From: Psoroptes ovis
Lineage: Eukaryota; Arthropoda; Arachnida; Sarcoptiformes; Psoroptidae
NCBI GenBank assembly: GCA_002943765.1
Contig: PQWQ01000004.1
Span: 3,658,001-3,722,000, forward strand
Length of the DNA stretch: 64,000 nucleotides
Reading direction: 5' to 3'
The notes beneath the pieces are model-generated. The model had not been told where the DNA came from. It made no database searches and worked only from the letters and a program-made list of their open reading frames with translations. The position numbers and the translations under genes were made by a program. Position 1 is the stretch's first letter. Each line of letters opens with the position of its first letter. Of this stretch, positions 25,127 to 38,219 are shown in pieces.

Positions 25127-26884
25127 TTAACGCTTTTTCCATGTATATTTTCTCCTTGCACCTTCTTGTCCCCAAATTTTTCTTAATTTCACACGTAAAT
25201 CGGCTGATAATAGGCCAACTATTGTTTGAAAGAGATGGAATAATGATGAGATGAGAATCAATGTTTTCATTTATTTTTTTTTTGAAATTTAAAATAAAAT
25301 TGTCATTACCTGAACGCATTTTTTCCACTGTATCATTGTCAACAAAACTTCGTAATGCCATAGCCAGAGCATAACGTATGGCACCAGATTGACTTGATGT
25401 TCCTAATTCTCTGATTTTGTTCACATCTTGGAATGGTGGTGCATCTTCACTATATTCTCGTGTAAATTCTAAATGTTTTGTTTGACATTCGATATCAACT
25501 TTACCGAGAAGACCACAAAATTTTAATGGCGTCATTATTTGTTCGCTGAAATGAAATGAAATGAATAATTAACAAATGTTATGCAGTGAAGACAACATTG
25601 ACTATAATTACCGATCTTGAATGAAATCAAAATAGAGAATATCTTGCCCGTTAATATCAACTTTACCGGTACCATTACCACGTACAGTTACATATGCAAC
25701 ACATAATTTGCGTCTACCAACAGCGGTCATAAATGGTCGTCCATTATCATCATACATCAGAGGTGGTATTTCTTTGATTTCAATTGCTGCTGTGATCTTT
25801 TTTCGAAATTTCATAATAAAATCTTCACATAATTTTGAATATGGATGATTAGCTAAATGATTTAATGCAACGATCAATGATTCATATTTTGAATCTTCAA
25901 GTTTTTCCAAAAAGATTGTTTTCATTTCACTTGCTGATAGCCATTCAGATGATGATAAATCTCTGTGTGTGAAAAATAATAAATCAATTAAACAAAAATA
26001 CCAAAACTATTCATAATTTAATAATTACACTTTAGAATCTTTTGGTGGATTGGTAATATTTTTACGCAATTGATCACATTCATAATCACTAAGACGTTTC
26101 ATTTGTTGTTCAAGTTCCTTATTTGAAAAATAAATAAATAAATAATCATTACATTGATTTGAATCGAAATCAAATACATACAAAACATGTTTGATAAAAA
26201 TTTGCACGACCAGTGAAAAACATTGAATGATATGGACGACCATCAGCACTGAATTGTGCTTGTTTGATGGCTGGATAAATTTCGGTCGGTGGTTTCATAC
26301 GTGGTCGGGCTCGTGGATCAAATAAACCTGATGGCATCAAGTATTTGATGGCTTTCTATATGTGAAAATAAACAAATTGATTATTGGAAAAAAAAAATGA
26401 AATGAAAATATCAAATAATACAAACATCGATATCTTCAGAATTCATTGTATCCATATTCAATCCCATCATATTGGCCAAATGTCTACGGCCATTTTCATA
26501 TTCATCTTTTTGTTCGGATAAGAATTTGTTTTGTTCACTTGCACGTTCTAAATAAACTTTCATAGCTTTTGAAATTTTAGAATTTTGTTTCTGTGAGCTG
26601 GAAATCATTTGATCATTTTCATCATCCAAAGAAATCAATTCTGGATGCTGTTTTTGTGGTTTCGAATCTAAATAAGTTTGGCCAAATTTTGGATTAGATG
26701 GTACACGAGGATCATTCGGTCGTTTAGGATATGCTGATCGTCCATACAGCACAAAACGATGCATCAATTCAGTATTGGTTACATATTTGGCCAACGATGA
26801 ATTTGTATGGAAAAATTTATGTAATAACAATGATGAATTGATTGTATTATTATTGATTAATAATTGTAATTTTAATTTCTTCAT
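25127..26884 (-). CDS. MRPS9: mitochondrial small ribosomal subunit protein uS9m
   Basis: Six exons on the minus strand: 26426-26884, 26182-26355, 26029-26117, 25612-25962, 25310-25545, 25127-25218; 466 residues, longer than the roughly 400 of vertebrate MRPS9. The N-terminal part is basic, Ser/Asn-rich and suits a mitochondrial import sequence plus the extension seen in animal homologues. The uS9 core carries TAVGRRKLCVAYVTVRGNGT, GKVDINGQDI, SGAIRYALAMALRSF and ends in the family's basic C-terminus RRKYTWKKR, which reaches the decoding site in ribosomes. I chose the ATG at 26884, since the codon at 26893 is TTG. The gene is divergent from the SWEET gene. Confidence 0.93.
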
Positions 26885-28008
26885 AATTTTCAATTTTGAT
26901 TTTTCAAAACAAAATCAATTGATATAAATTAAATCTAATTCAGATTTGAAAATAAAAAAAAGAAATAAAAATAAAAACAGAAAAAAATGCTGTTTAGTAA
27001 TGACAAATTCATACATTTCAAATTGATTGAATTGAAAAACATTGTATAAACATTTTTTCTATTTCTTCTTCAAAGCCATCACTTGTCTATTGCACAATGT
27101 ATGGCAATTATGTTGGCAACATGTTCACTCTAAGTTCAATTGGAAACCGATAGAAAAGAAATACATCGAAATTGGCCAGCTAAGAATGTCCAGATATTCG
27201 CTGAGATTCAAAATTTTTTGACCAGGAAAACAAATGAACGAATCTGATTGAATCGACAATATGAAAATATCAAAAATTTAATGTTTTAATGAACAGAAAA
27301 AAAAACAAATAATAATAACACGATACAACACCACAACAACAACACTTGTCAACCTTGATTTTTTGATTAATTCAGGAAATTTTATTGGATTTTTTTTTAT
27401 ATTTTAATTTTAATTTTAAAATAATTTCATTCGATATTCGTTTTGTTCATTTAAAATTATCGATTTAATTTGATTTTAATTTCATTTTTCCAAATTGTTT
27501 TCTGCGAAAAAAAAATAAAATAAACAACCGCATCTCTCTGATTGATTGATTAATCAGTGTACTGTTTAGGCTCGTGTACATCTTATTATCATCATTCCTT
27601 TCATTTATTTGAAATTTTTGAAGATTTTTTTTTTGTTCTGAAAATTAAGTTGAAATTCAATTGAATTGAATGTAATTGATTGTTTTATTCAAATATTCAA
27701 TCGTATGATTTCATTTGAATTTTGTGTATATTTCATTTTAATATAACCAATTGATAATACTACAATCTTACAAGTGTGTGTGTGTGTGCGTCTGTATTGA
27801 TCACATATCAGCAAGCATATTTGTATGTAATTGCTGTATAACCTAAATTTCAATCAAAATTTTCTGATTTATTATTTTTATCCTCAGTTATTTTATCTTT
27901 CCATTTGGTTTCCATAGATTTTTGCTGTTGCATATATCTCACTGCATGATTTGCAAGGTCTGCATAACCAATTTTCAATTAAATTTCAGCAAAAAAAAAA
28001 AAAAAATC
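26885..28008. other. divergent promoter region between uS9m and SWEET genes
   Basis: About 1.1 kb, A/T-rich, with a short (TG)n tract near 27775. A CAG followed by poly(A) directly before the SWEET start codon could be a 3' splice site of a 5' UTR intron. No gene seen. Confidence 0.6.
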
Positions 28009-28951
28009 ATGGCATTAATTGAATTCATTGCACAATTAGCAACTGTGGTTACATTGATATCATTTTTGACTGGAATGTAAGAATTTGATCAATGAAATCA
28101 ATTCAATAATTGATTAATTTGTCATTAAATTTATGAAAAAATAGTCCAATATGTCGTAGTATACGTTCATCAGGATCAACAAACAATTATTCATCGTTAC
28201 CATTTGTTGTCGGTAATTTATGGTAAATTATCGCTGTTTGATTAATGATAGATTAATTTAAAAAAATTCTTCATTTATCATCATCATTCACAGTGGATAT
28301 CTATGGCTACGTTATGGATTATTATTGAATGATTCGACAATGATTTTTATAAATACGATTGGTTTTACGCTACAATCAATATATTTGCTATGGTTTTATT
28401 ATTATACAGTGCCAAAGGTATGAATTTTCAATTTTTTTTTTTATTTGCAAAATTAATTTAATAATGAAAATTATTTTATTAAATTGGCTAATCAGAGGAA
28501 AATAAACATAATGATCAGCATCGTAATATCGTTCATAGTGGCAATACATTTTTTTATAAATAATCCAAATAATAATGCAGCTAATGTTGAATATATAATC
28601 GGTTTAATGGCCTGTATATCTGCATTATTTTTTTCCATATCACCGATGCCATTAGTATTGGATGCAATACGAATGAAATCAACGAAAAATTTACCATTCG
28701 GTTTAATATCATCATCATTTTTAGTTACATTTTTATGGTTTATTTATGGTACATTAATCAATAATACATTTGTAATGATACCGAATGGACTTGGTGCATT
28801 AATTTATACCATACAATTGAGCTTATATGTAATTTATCCATCCGATAAAAGTAAAATTCAGGTAAATATCGGATACAACAAAAAAAAAAAAAACTAGCGA
28901 ATAAATTTCAATTCAATTTCCATATGCTTATTATAGTCCAAAACATCATGA
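28009..28951 (+). CDS. SWEET: SWEET sugar transporter (MtN3/saliva family)
   Basis: Exons 28009-28076, 28145-28222, 28294-28417, 28496-28861 and probably a tiny last exon 28937-28951, giving 216 residues, the usual size for an animal SWEET. Seven hydrophobic segments in the 3+1+3 MtN3 pattern are visible. Recognisable motifs are IPICRSIRSSGSTNNYSSLP, GYLWLRYGLL and INTIGF in the first triple helix bundle, then MPLVLDAIRMKSTKNLPFGL, TFLWFIYG and MIPNGLGALI in the second. SWEETs are facilitative sugar uniporters of plasma or Golgi membranes. If the final intron is retained the protein instead ends in NIGYNKKKKN at 28897. Confidence 0.9.
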
Positions 28952-29835
28952 AATATCTAGGCCAATATTCGTATTCTCGAAATTAGCTTAATGACTCGTT
29001 TAATTTTATTTATATTTAAAAGCTTGAAGCATTTGATCAGTGATTTCAATGTACTTTATCTTTTATTTCAAAATCTTAATCTTAATTCCTTTTTCAAGTT
29101 GATTTAAATGTTTTTCTTTTTTCATTATTTTTCATTTCATTCCACCTTTTGCCATATAAATATGAATTATTTTTTTTTCAGTGAAAAATTTCATAGGAAA
29201 AGCCAAAAAAACTTCAAAAATGGGGCACACATTCAAACAAAATGCTTTGCAAATTAATTTTGCACAATTAACTGATAAAATTGACCACAATCTATATATT
29301 ATCAAATTTTTCAAAATTAAATTTTTTGGGGAGAAAATTTTCTAAATAAAAATTTTTCCATTTTTGTTGTTGCCAAAATCAATGAATAAATGAATTTTCA
29401 CGCTATCACGCTTCAATTCAATCAAATTAAATATTTGTTTGTCCAATTGTTTTTATTCCAATTCTCAAATTGATTGTTTTCATATTCGTTTTCATTTTAT
29501 CGTATTATTATTATTTCATTTCATTTTTCATATACATATTTAGATTTATTTTGATCAAAAATATTTGGAAAATTATCAAAATAATTTCGACGGTAAAAAC
29601 ATATGCATCAAGCTAAAATTGATTCATCTATAAGCCAGATATATACGGCAATTCAAAAGTATTCGAGAATATTTTACGAAAACCCCGATTGTGATATTCA
29701 GTCATTTTTTTTCTTTGAAATAATAATTTTGGCAATTTTTTGATTTTTCGAAATTTCATATTTTATTATTTGTTAAATTATTAAATGGAAATATTTATTA
29801 CGATTTGCCTCAAATTTACAAATTACAATCATATA
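28952..29835. other. convergent intergenic region between SWEET and Pelle genes
   Basis: A/T-rich sequence with no recognisable gene; it contains the 3' ends of both neighbours. Confidence 0.65.
29794..29799 (-). terminator. possible poly(A) signal of the Pelle/IRAK gene
   Basis: AATAAA on the minus strand about 40 bases after the stop codon at 29836. Confidence 0.4.
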
Positions 29836-32800
29836 TCAATTTTGTTCATCAATTATTTGATCTAAATCCGTTGTATCGAAACCTAATGCTGTCAACAACG
29901 GAATGAATGGTGTTGAATGTTGCTGTTGTGGCTGTTGCTGTTGTGGTTGTTGTGCTTGATAATCACATTGTTGTTGTTGTTGTTGTGAGTTTTCTTGATT
30001 CATAATTTCATCAACATTATCATCATTATCATCTTGTTTATTATGGCAATTATTTAGATTAATAAATTTCAATATTTTCGATAAATCATCATCAGTGGTA
30101 TTGAATGATGAAGATTCATTTGATTTATTTCCATCATCGGTCGATAAATTTGTCATTGATTGTTTTGATGTGTTTGGCAATGATGCAGAAAATGATGATG
30201 ATGATAATGATGAGGATTGTGTCATTGATGATAATGATTGTGATGATGATGATATTGAGCATGATGATTCGGATGAAGATGATGATGATGATAATGCTGA
30301 TGATTCTGGTGTGTTTGAAGAAAACGATGTTGTTTGTATTCGATTATCATTATTAATTTTATTAACAAATGAAGATGACATTTGTTCAGAATTTTTTCGG
30401 ACAGCATTTGACATTATACGATTCTTTGAACACAGCAATAAATCTAGATAATAATTTGACTCTTGTGATGCGGATGATTTAGTCGCATTCGATGATAATG
30501 ATGATGCAGATGCCGAAGCAAAATCTTCAATGATTTTCGTTACTTGTGCATCGAAATTTTCAAATACAATCTCACTCAATGTTGTTCCACAAGATTTTCG
30601 AACAAAATCATACCATAATTGCAGTTCTATGGGTGTTTTTACATTAATTTTCGATAATAATTGCTGTTGATTGTTCATAGTTGATGTTGCTGGAGCTATG
30701 ACCGGTTCATTGGTTGAAGATGTTGATAATGTTAGCATTTTATTTTGTATAACTTTATCGCATAATTGATAGATACGTTCAGTTGCACGACATTGATTAA
30801 AATATTCCAGAATCTATACGAAAAAAAATCGAAATTAATTCAAAAAATGAATTAAAACAATACAATATTGTTAACCTGTATCATAATTGGACGTTTTGAT
30901 TTAGTTTTATGAGCACATCTACGTCCAAGTTCAAGTAAATAATTGAACAAATAACGACCTTCGCTTTGATTGACAATACGTTTGTCCATAAGAAATTCAA
31001 GTGTTTTGATTTCTTCATTATTATTATTAGTTGAATCTTCTGATTTTTGATTATTATGATGATGGCTTGACAATTTTGTTGATTGAATTTGTAATGATGC
31101 ATTTTGTACTTTAGTATATTCATCTTCAACTGAATTGATTAATAATTTTTTACCATCATATGCTCGTCTACCTGTTGCCATTTCCAATATGACAATACCA
31201 TAACTGTAAACATCGACAGCTGGACTGAGAATTTTTTGCCGTAAATATTCAGCTGGCAAATAAACACTGGTTCCATTGACTGAACTAACTGTACAATGGG
31301 TATAGATTGAATTATCATTACGATCATTTTTAACCACTTGTCTTGCAAGTCCAAAATCACCAAGTTTTGGTTCAAACATTGGATCCAATAATATGTTTGC
31401 ACTTTTAACATCACCATGAATGAATGGATTGCCTTTTAATGTGTGCAGAAAATTCAATGCTTTTGCAACACCTTCACCAATTTTTGCTCGTTGTATCCAT
31501 GTTAACGGTGGTGTATTTTTTTTACACAATAATCGATCCTCTAAAGAACCGTTGGACATGTATTGATATACCAAACATGGTTCAGGACCATCCAATGATA
31601 CAGCATATAATGGCAATATATTATCAATACGACAACAATTCAATATTCTTAATTCAGTGAATGCTTGAGTTCTATTTGAAAATAATCAAATCGTTAAATG
31701 AATAAATGATTCAAAAAGCAAATGACTTACAAATTATCTAATCCTTTTAATTTTTTTATTGCAACTTTTGTACCTTTCCAATCACCAATATAAACAGTAC
31801 CAAATCCACCACTGCCTAGTACATTATCTTTTGAAAAATCTTCAGTAGCAATGCCTAATTCTTTATATGAAATCTTAAAATCATCAATTTTCAATAAATA
31901 ATCTTCAATTTCAATTTTATCTGCTTTGTTTTCATTTTTAGGCTTCAATTGTTTAGCTTTTTTAGTATTTTGATCTAAATCAACCAATGTATGTTCTTCG
32001 TCTTCTGGTTGTTGATTATTTATTTCATTAATTTTACAACATTTTCGATGATTATGATGATGATGATGATGAGGATCAATTTTTGAATTTATCGATTGTT
32101 TCATGTTATCTTTGTTGTTGAAATTCATTGATTTCAATGTTGAAGATGATGATGAAGACTCTGATAGCGATGCTGATGGCGATAATGGTAATGATTGTTG
32201 TGACATTAACATTGAAAATGATGTAGAATTTTCATTCATTTTTGTTCGATTATAAAATGAATCAAATATATGATCCGAATTGTTTGGATTGTTTCCATTT
32301 CCATCTACATTTGGATTTTCATTATTACTTGCTTCATACAATGAACGTAATTTATCATTTACAAATGGTAATAAATAATATAAAGCTCGATGATGTTTCA
32401 TTTTGGCTAAATATATGAATAAATGTGATATTTTTGCATTGCTTGATTCCCATTTTGTCAATAATTCATTGGTTGGTGATGCACTACGATATAATGCATG
32501 CGATATTAATGTCAATTGGGTATCATTAAAGCTCATATAACGTCCACCTAATTCACGCCATGAATTATCAGCATCTAAATTGTGAAAAAAAAAATTAAAT
32601 CAATCTGATTATTTGAATTTAATAATTTAAATAAAAACAAATATTACCCAAAAGATCACAAATTGATTTACGAATATTATAAGGCAATTCATAAACATAG
32701 ACAATAGATGGCCGATTTAAATCTTTAACATTGATATTACTACTATTAGTTTTCTTATTATTTTGATTATGATGATGATAATTATGATGAGAAGGATAAT

Positions 32801-33449
32801 GGCCATAAGGATGATGATTATATCCACCACCACCACCACCACCAGCAACACCGGTAAACATTGAATTTGATGTTTGTGTTGTTGTCGAATATAACATTGA
32901 TGGAGCTGTTGGTAATATTTGCGGTGGTGATGGTGTCGATGATGATGATGATAATGATGATGATGGTATAAATGATAAATTTTGTTGATTAAAATTATTC
33001 GGATAATGTTGTTGTTGTTGTTGATGATGATGACTATAATTATGATGATAATGATAATGTGGACTATTTGAATGTTGATTATTATTAAAATAATGTTGAT
33101 ATTGATTATAATGTGTATGCTGTTGTACACCCATATTATATGATGGTAATGGTGTTGATTGAATTGATGATGATGTTGATGATGATGCAGATGAATTTTG
33201 CTGCAACTGATGATGTTGTTGTTGTTGTTGTTGTTGTAATCGTTGTTTTTGTGATGCTGTCAATGTTGTTTCTAATCCATGTATAGGAATTTTTCTACCA
33301 CCTGTTGATAATTCACCAAATGTTGATGAATTATTATCGTTATCATTATTATTATTATTATTATAACGATTATCCAATGTTCTACTTGAATGATTATTAT
33401 TATTATTATTATTGTTTATATTATTTGAATTTGTATTTAAATTCGACAT
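29836..33449 (-). CDS. pll: Pelle/IRAK-family death-domain serine/threonine kinase
   Basis: Four exons (32648-33449, 31731-32574, 30876-31671, 29836-30813) join in phase to 1139 residues, about twice the size of fly Pelle or human IRAK4. The N-terminal ~240 residues are Asn, Gln, His and Ser tracts. A death domain follows (YVYELPYNIRKSICDLLG, then DADNSWRELGGRYMSF). The kinase begins near residue 500: FKISYKELGIATEDFS, P-loop GSGGFGTVY, VAIKKL lysine, Tyr gatekeeper in CLVYQYMSNGSLEDRL (an IRAK-family signature), catalytic loop HGDVKSANILLD, and DFG. The usual APE motif reads YLPAEYL, close to the YLPEEY form of IRAK1. The Ser/Gln-rich tail of ~325 residues is unlike known homologues. Known role: Toll/IL-1 receptor signalling downstream of MyD88/Tube. 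Confidence 0.92.
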
Positions 33450-34983
33450 ATTTATATTATAGACAAAATATATATAATATACATTAAAATATACTTTTAA
33501 ATAAAATAAATAAATAAATTAAATAAACACTACATATGAATAGCTATATGGTTGCATGGTGTTTGATTGTTTTTTGTTTCGGTTGATTCATTCATTCAAT
33601 ATATATTTTCATTCGTCACTTCATAGAAAAAAAATGATTCAAAATTGACAAAAAAAAGATCAATTTGGGGAAAAACCCGTGATAGTATGTATATGTTTGT
33701 CAGGAAAAAATAATTGGTACGTGTTTTTTTATTTAATAATCAATATTAATCAATCAATGAATCTATGAAATGATTCAAGTATTTTTTTTCTTTATTATTC
33801 AATATTTACTTTCAATTGCTTGGAATTACATAACGTAATGTCATTGTTTTCATATATTTGTTTATGTTTGTTTTTCATCAATAATAAATTGTATTAATTG
33901 AGAGCTAAACATGCACTTTTTCAATTGATAATAACTGAATGAACAGTATACTGAAATTTACGGGGAAAATTTCCCAGCAAAATATCACTCACACAACACA
34001 TACATACATGCACAGTTTAACACGAGAAAAAAAATTTTTCATGAAAATGAACGCGTAAAAATGAAATCAAATCAATTGGATTTAAATAATTGAAAATGAA
34101 TAATTGAAAAATAAATAATTGAAGCGCCTTTCTCAATCACATTCGCTGCATTTATTTATGCATATATGCATATATATATGAAAACGATCGATGAAAAAAT
34201 TTGATAGAGTCATGTATGATGAATTGTGAACGTGAATAAATGAAATGTATGTATGTATGGATGGATGGAGAAAATTTATTTGCTCCAAAAGCTAAAATAA
34301 ATAAATAAATCATTCAATCAATGATAATGCATGTTACAACCAAACATTCAAAAATATATAAACATTGAAAACAACAACCTGTTGTTGCATCAAATGAATA
34401 GAAATTGATCGAGAAAAAAAAAATGCAAATTTGTTAATAATTCAAAACAATAGATGGTGGTAATTGAACAAGATTTAGCTGAATTTTGAAATTGAAAATT
34501 TTCAAACGATTTGCAAAGGGTTAAGCTTTGTAAAAGCATATGATTAAACAAGGATTAAACCCTTTCAAAAAAGAAAATGGATCAAAAATTAAACAAAATT
34601 GTTTTCAATCAAGAAAAAAAAATTCTTTATTCGCAAAAAAAAAAATACAAACAAATGATATCAATATCAGTCCAAAATCAATCAATTCATTTACATCAAT
34701 CAGAAAAAATGATGATAAAATTACAAAAAAAAATTGAAATATTCAAATATTCAATAATGTTTGATCAAATTGATTGATTCAAGATCAAAAAATAAAATTT
34801 AAAAAAAAAACGAAACCATATATATTCGAAATTCAATCATAATTTGAATATGTTGAAAATCACCGAAAAAATTAATAAACAAATCATGTTGATTCACGTC
34901 GAGTGAAGAAAACTGGTCCGATTTTTTTGACCTTATTTTGTATCTTCACTATTTTCTGGTCCATTGATCCAAAAAAAATCGAC
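33450..34983. other. intergenic: Pelle upstream region
   Basis: Low-complexity sequence with (ATGT)n and ATATAT tracts near 34150-34260 and two TTAAACCCTTT-like motifs at 34515-34565. No gene seen; the open frames at 34540-34777 are Lys/Asn/Ile-rich translations of A-rich DNA. Confidence 0.55.
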
Positions 34984-35232
34984 TTATTCTTCCGATTCTT
35001 CTGATCCAGTCGAATTTTTACGTTCATTTGATTTTTGTCTATTTTCTAATTTCTTTTTCTGTTCACTGTTACGTAATTTTTCACTAATTTTTCTTGAATG
35101 ACCATTCGGATCGAAACGATTCGTATGTTGTTCGGCTTCTTTTTTCGTACGTTGTTTACCGCTTTGTGATGAAAACATGTGTTTATCATGTTCAAACATA
35201 TAATAATCTAATACATCGGCATTGTTCGACAT
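34984..35232 (-). CDS. NUPR1: NUPR1-like nuclear protein, paralogue 1
   Basis: An intronless 82-residue protein. The central stretch GKQRTKKEAEQHTNRFDPNG followed by HSRKISEKLRNSEQKKK matches the conserved basic helix region of nuclear protein 1 (p8), whose human form reads similarly through GRTKREAAANTNR. The N-terminus has an acidic aromatic stretch (DVLDYYMFEHDKHMF) typical of arthropod homologues; the C-terminus is Lys/Glu/Ser-rich with an acidic end (GSEESEE). NUPR1 proteins are small, largely disordered stress-induced nuclear proteins that bind chromatin partners. A second copy lies at 41373-41732 on the same strand. Confidence 0.85.
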   Translation of the reverse strand: MSNNADVLDYYMFEHDKHMFSSQSGKQRTKKEAEQHTNRFDPNGHSRKISEKLRNSEQKKKLENRQKSNERKNSTGSEESEE

Positions 35233-36128
35233 TTTTTCGATAATATTTTGATATTATAAATCGATTATTTCACAACGACAATAATTTATGAAACCAAAAA
35301 AAAATTTATCAATCAATAATTCAAGAAAAGAATGAAAAATTCAAATACTGATCAATACGAGCGTCTCTTAAGGCAGTTGACTATGAATTTGTAAAACGAA
35401 GATTTTCTTAAAAATAAATAGCTTTTGATTGGCTGTTTGCTAATTGAAAAAAATAAAAATATCAGGCAAAAAATAAATATTAAATTACGACGTTTATTTT
35501 ATTATTTCAAATATCTTTTTTTTCTTTGTTGTAACGAAAAAATGAATGACTAGTCGATCGCATCTATTTATATACATGTACGAGCTGGAAAATCTGTTGT
35601 TGTTTTTCCATTAATTTTTCAATGGAAAACATATTTTTGAAAACACTTTGAAAGCATAGCTGCATTAGCAATGATAATTTAATTGTGGCCTGTTTGGCAA
35701 TTTGGCTGTTTGATTGACGCCCAACAAATATTACATCTGTACAGCTTGACTAAGTATTGAAAAAAATAAATAAATAAATAAAATAAATTATCATTGAAAT
35801 TAAATAGAAAATTTTGAATTGATCAAGTAAACAACAAGTAAAAATGTTTGAAAAGCTAAATAGTTGATTTAACCTTGTTTATAATATTCGAATCGAAAAC
35901 GATGATTACATGTGTATAATTTTTATCATGAAAGAGAGAGAGAATGGGGAGAGAGAGAGAGATCCAGAAAAATCCATACGAAGAGAATGGCAAACAAACA
36001 CTCACTTACTCATATTGATTATAATCAAAATGTTTTAAATCAAAAATAATTAAAAATTGATTGTCGAATTGCTACAGTCATAGTGGCCGTAGCAGCCATA
36101 GCAACAGCTACATCGACGACGACTACGA

Positions 36129-36245
36129 TGATGACAAATCGAATCACATTTGATCAAAATCTTGTGATTTCGGAATGGATTTTGTTCGTTGTCGTTGCCA
36201 TTATTTTCAATTTGTTGTATTTCATTTCATTTGTGTGTCGTTAAT
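36129..36245 (+). other. uncertain small open frame, possible membrane microprotein
   Basis: ATG at 36129 opens 38 codons with one hydrophobic segment (ISEWILFVVVAIIFNLLYFI). The patch is less AT-rich than its surroundings. The minus strand of the same patch is also open and reads a Cys-rich run (RRRCSCCYGCYGHYDC). Both may be chance products of imperfect trinucleotide repeats. Confidence 0.15.
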
Positions 36246-37766
36246 GTGATGTTTGTTATCATTGTTTTTTCTCATAATACATAATTAATTTAGATTAATC
36301 AAATTTCAATTTAGATTAATGCATTCGTTTATTTATTTATTTATTTGTTTATTTTCCACTTTAAAATATATAAATCATGTGATTTATATATTTTTTAATG
36401 ATGCAATTGGGAAACAATTTGTTTGGAATCAGCAAAAATTAAATGGATATTTTTTTGAAATTATTTCTGATTCTAGAAAGATTTCTGATTATTTCTAATA
36501 ATTCGGAATTTATCTTTGATATTTAGCTTTGAATGGAGCCATTTTTTCCCCATAAGATCTATATTTGAGAATCGATGATAATCATTTAAATGAAACAAAT
36601 TGAAATTTGAAAGTCAATTGAAAGCAATGATTATTCCAGTCTCAATATGAATGATTTTTATGCAAAGAAGCATTACTGGTTTTTTTCAGGTTTTCTTTGA
36701 GTTAATTTTTTCGGGTGAATAAATAAATAAATAAATGAATAACCTGAAAATTAATCGAAACTAGTTATGACAAGAATTTCATCCAATACTTCTTCAGTGG
36801 GATCAAGTCTTGTTTAGTGTTTTGGTTTATTTATTTATTTAATATTTATATTTGTTGATTTTTTTTTTTTTTTTTGAAAATATTTATTCATAGATTTAAG
36901 AATTTATTTCAAGTTTTTTTTTTGGCTCATAATATTCATTGAAATTATGACCGAAAATTCATTTCGAGAAATCAATGAATTAAAGCATGGTGTCTGAACT
37001 GAAAATGTATGAGAATATGATTCGACTTGATTTGACTTTTTCAACCCAAAAACAATGAATAAAATGACAACGTGGAAGTGTATATGTGTGATTGATTGCA
37101 TTCAATTCTTATGATCATTATTATTATGATAACTCGAGTTACTTTTTACCAGTACTTATTATGCATGCACTTTCTGTGTTTATATCAAAGCAATTTCAAT
37201 GGATAAAAAAGTGTCAAGTCAACCAAATCTGTTTTGCACTGAAAATATAATATCGCTGTATGGATGCATGGTAACAATAATAATAAACAAATGGAAAAAC
37301 TAAAAATAATAATAATAAAACAGCCAATAAACCATCAAATCATATGACTTTTTGCAAATGGAAATATTCGTGTGTTAAGCGATTATATATTTCTTGATTA
37401 AAATAACTTTTTTATTATTATTATATTCTCCATTATTGAATATAAACAATCATAATAAATGAATGAATGGATAAATCGAGAATTATTTGACGCCAATCGG
37501 CTACAGTAAAACAGCAACGACAATGATCATTAAAATGATCACAAATACATGTCTGCCGTTGATGCTATCATCAATACAAACACTTGAACACTGTCTGTTT
37601 TGTTTATTTGTTTTTGATTTGATCAGTACATTTTGATATGAATGTTTGCAATTCGATTATCAATAACCTCACAAGTATCAAATAAACAAACAAACAGAAA
37701 TCCTTTCACATTGATTTATTCATATGTTCTCGAGGTTTCTCGATAATTTTTCGATGATTAAAATGA

Positions 37767-37964
37767 TCACGTAGTCACACACACACACTTGTTGCTGCTG
37801 CTGTTGCTGGCTGTCAATGTTGTTTGTTTACATTCAAAGTATTTTTCGTTTTTTTCTCGTAAAATCGATCCATGTCGAATTAATGGAAATGTATTTTTAT
37901 CCTCACAAATCAAAATTTTGAATTGAATTTTGTTGTTTGAATTTTCTGGCAATGATTTTGTCAT
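37767..37964 (-). other. uncertain 65-codon open frame upstream of IBA57
   Basis: The frame starts at an ATG and reads MTKSLPENSNNKIQFKILIC onward with mixed, non-repetitive composition. A GTAAAC donor lies within it after EKYFE, so it could be a first exon, but I could not find a following exon. I do not recognise the sequence. Confidence 0.2.
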
Positions 37965-38219
37965 AGTTTTTGCCTATTTTAGCCTTTGGCAATTTATAAA
38001 AAAAAATCGTAGGAAAAAAACAATCGATTATATCGTTATATCGTATGGGATTTTTTAAAATTTAAAATCACGTGATCAGAAAACAAATGTTCACATGTTT
38101 TTGTTTTTAATATTTGTTTTTATTTTTTGGATTGATTCCATTTGAATTTTTCAGTTGTCCATTTGATCTAGGATTTATTCGATATTAGTGATTTCGGAAA
38201 CGTACGATATAAAATAAAA

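Larger units (their letters stand above)
35233..38219. other. 3-kb divergent intergenic region, NUPR1 paralogue 1 to IBA57
   Basis: Mostly low complexity. Two spots differ: a less AT-rich patch at 36060-36245 with open frames on both strands, and a 65-codon minus-strand frame at 37767-37964. A (GA)n tract lies at 35935-35962. Neither candidate frame matches a family I know. Confidence 0.5.

Noticed and set aside
30095..30451. plus-strand acidic frame
   Set aside because: Antisense shadow of the Ser-rich tail of the Pelle/IRAK kinase.
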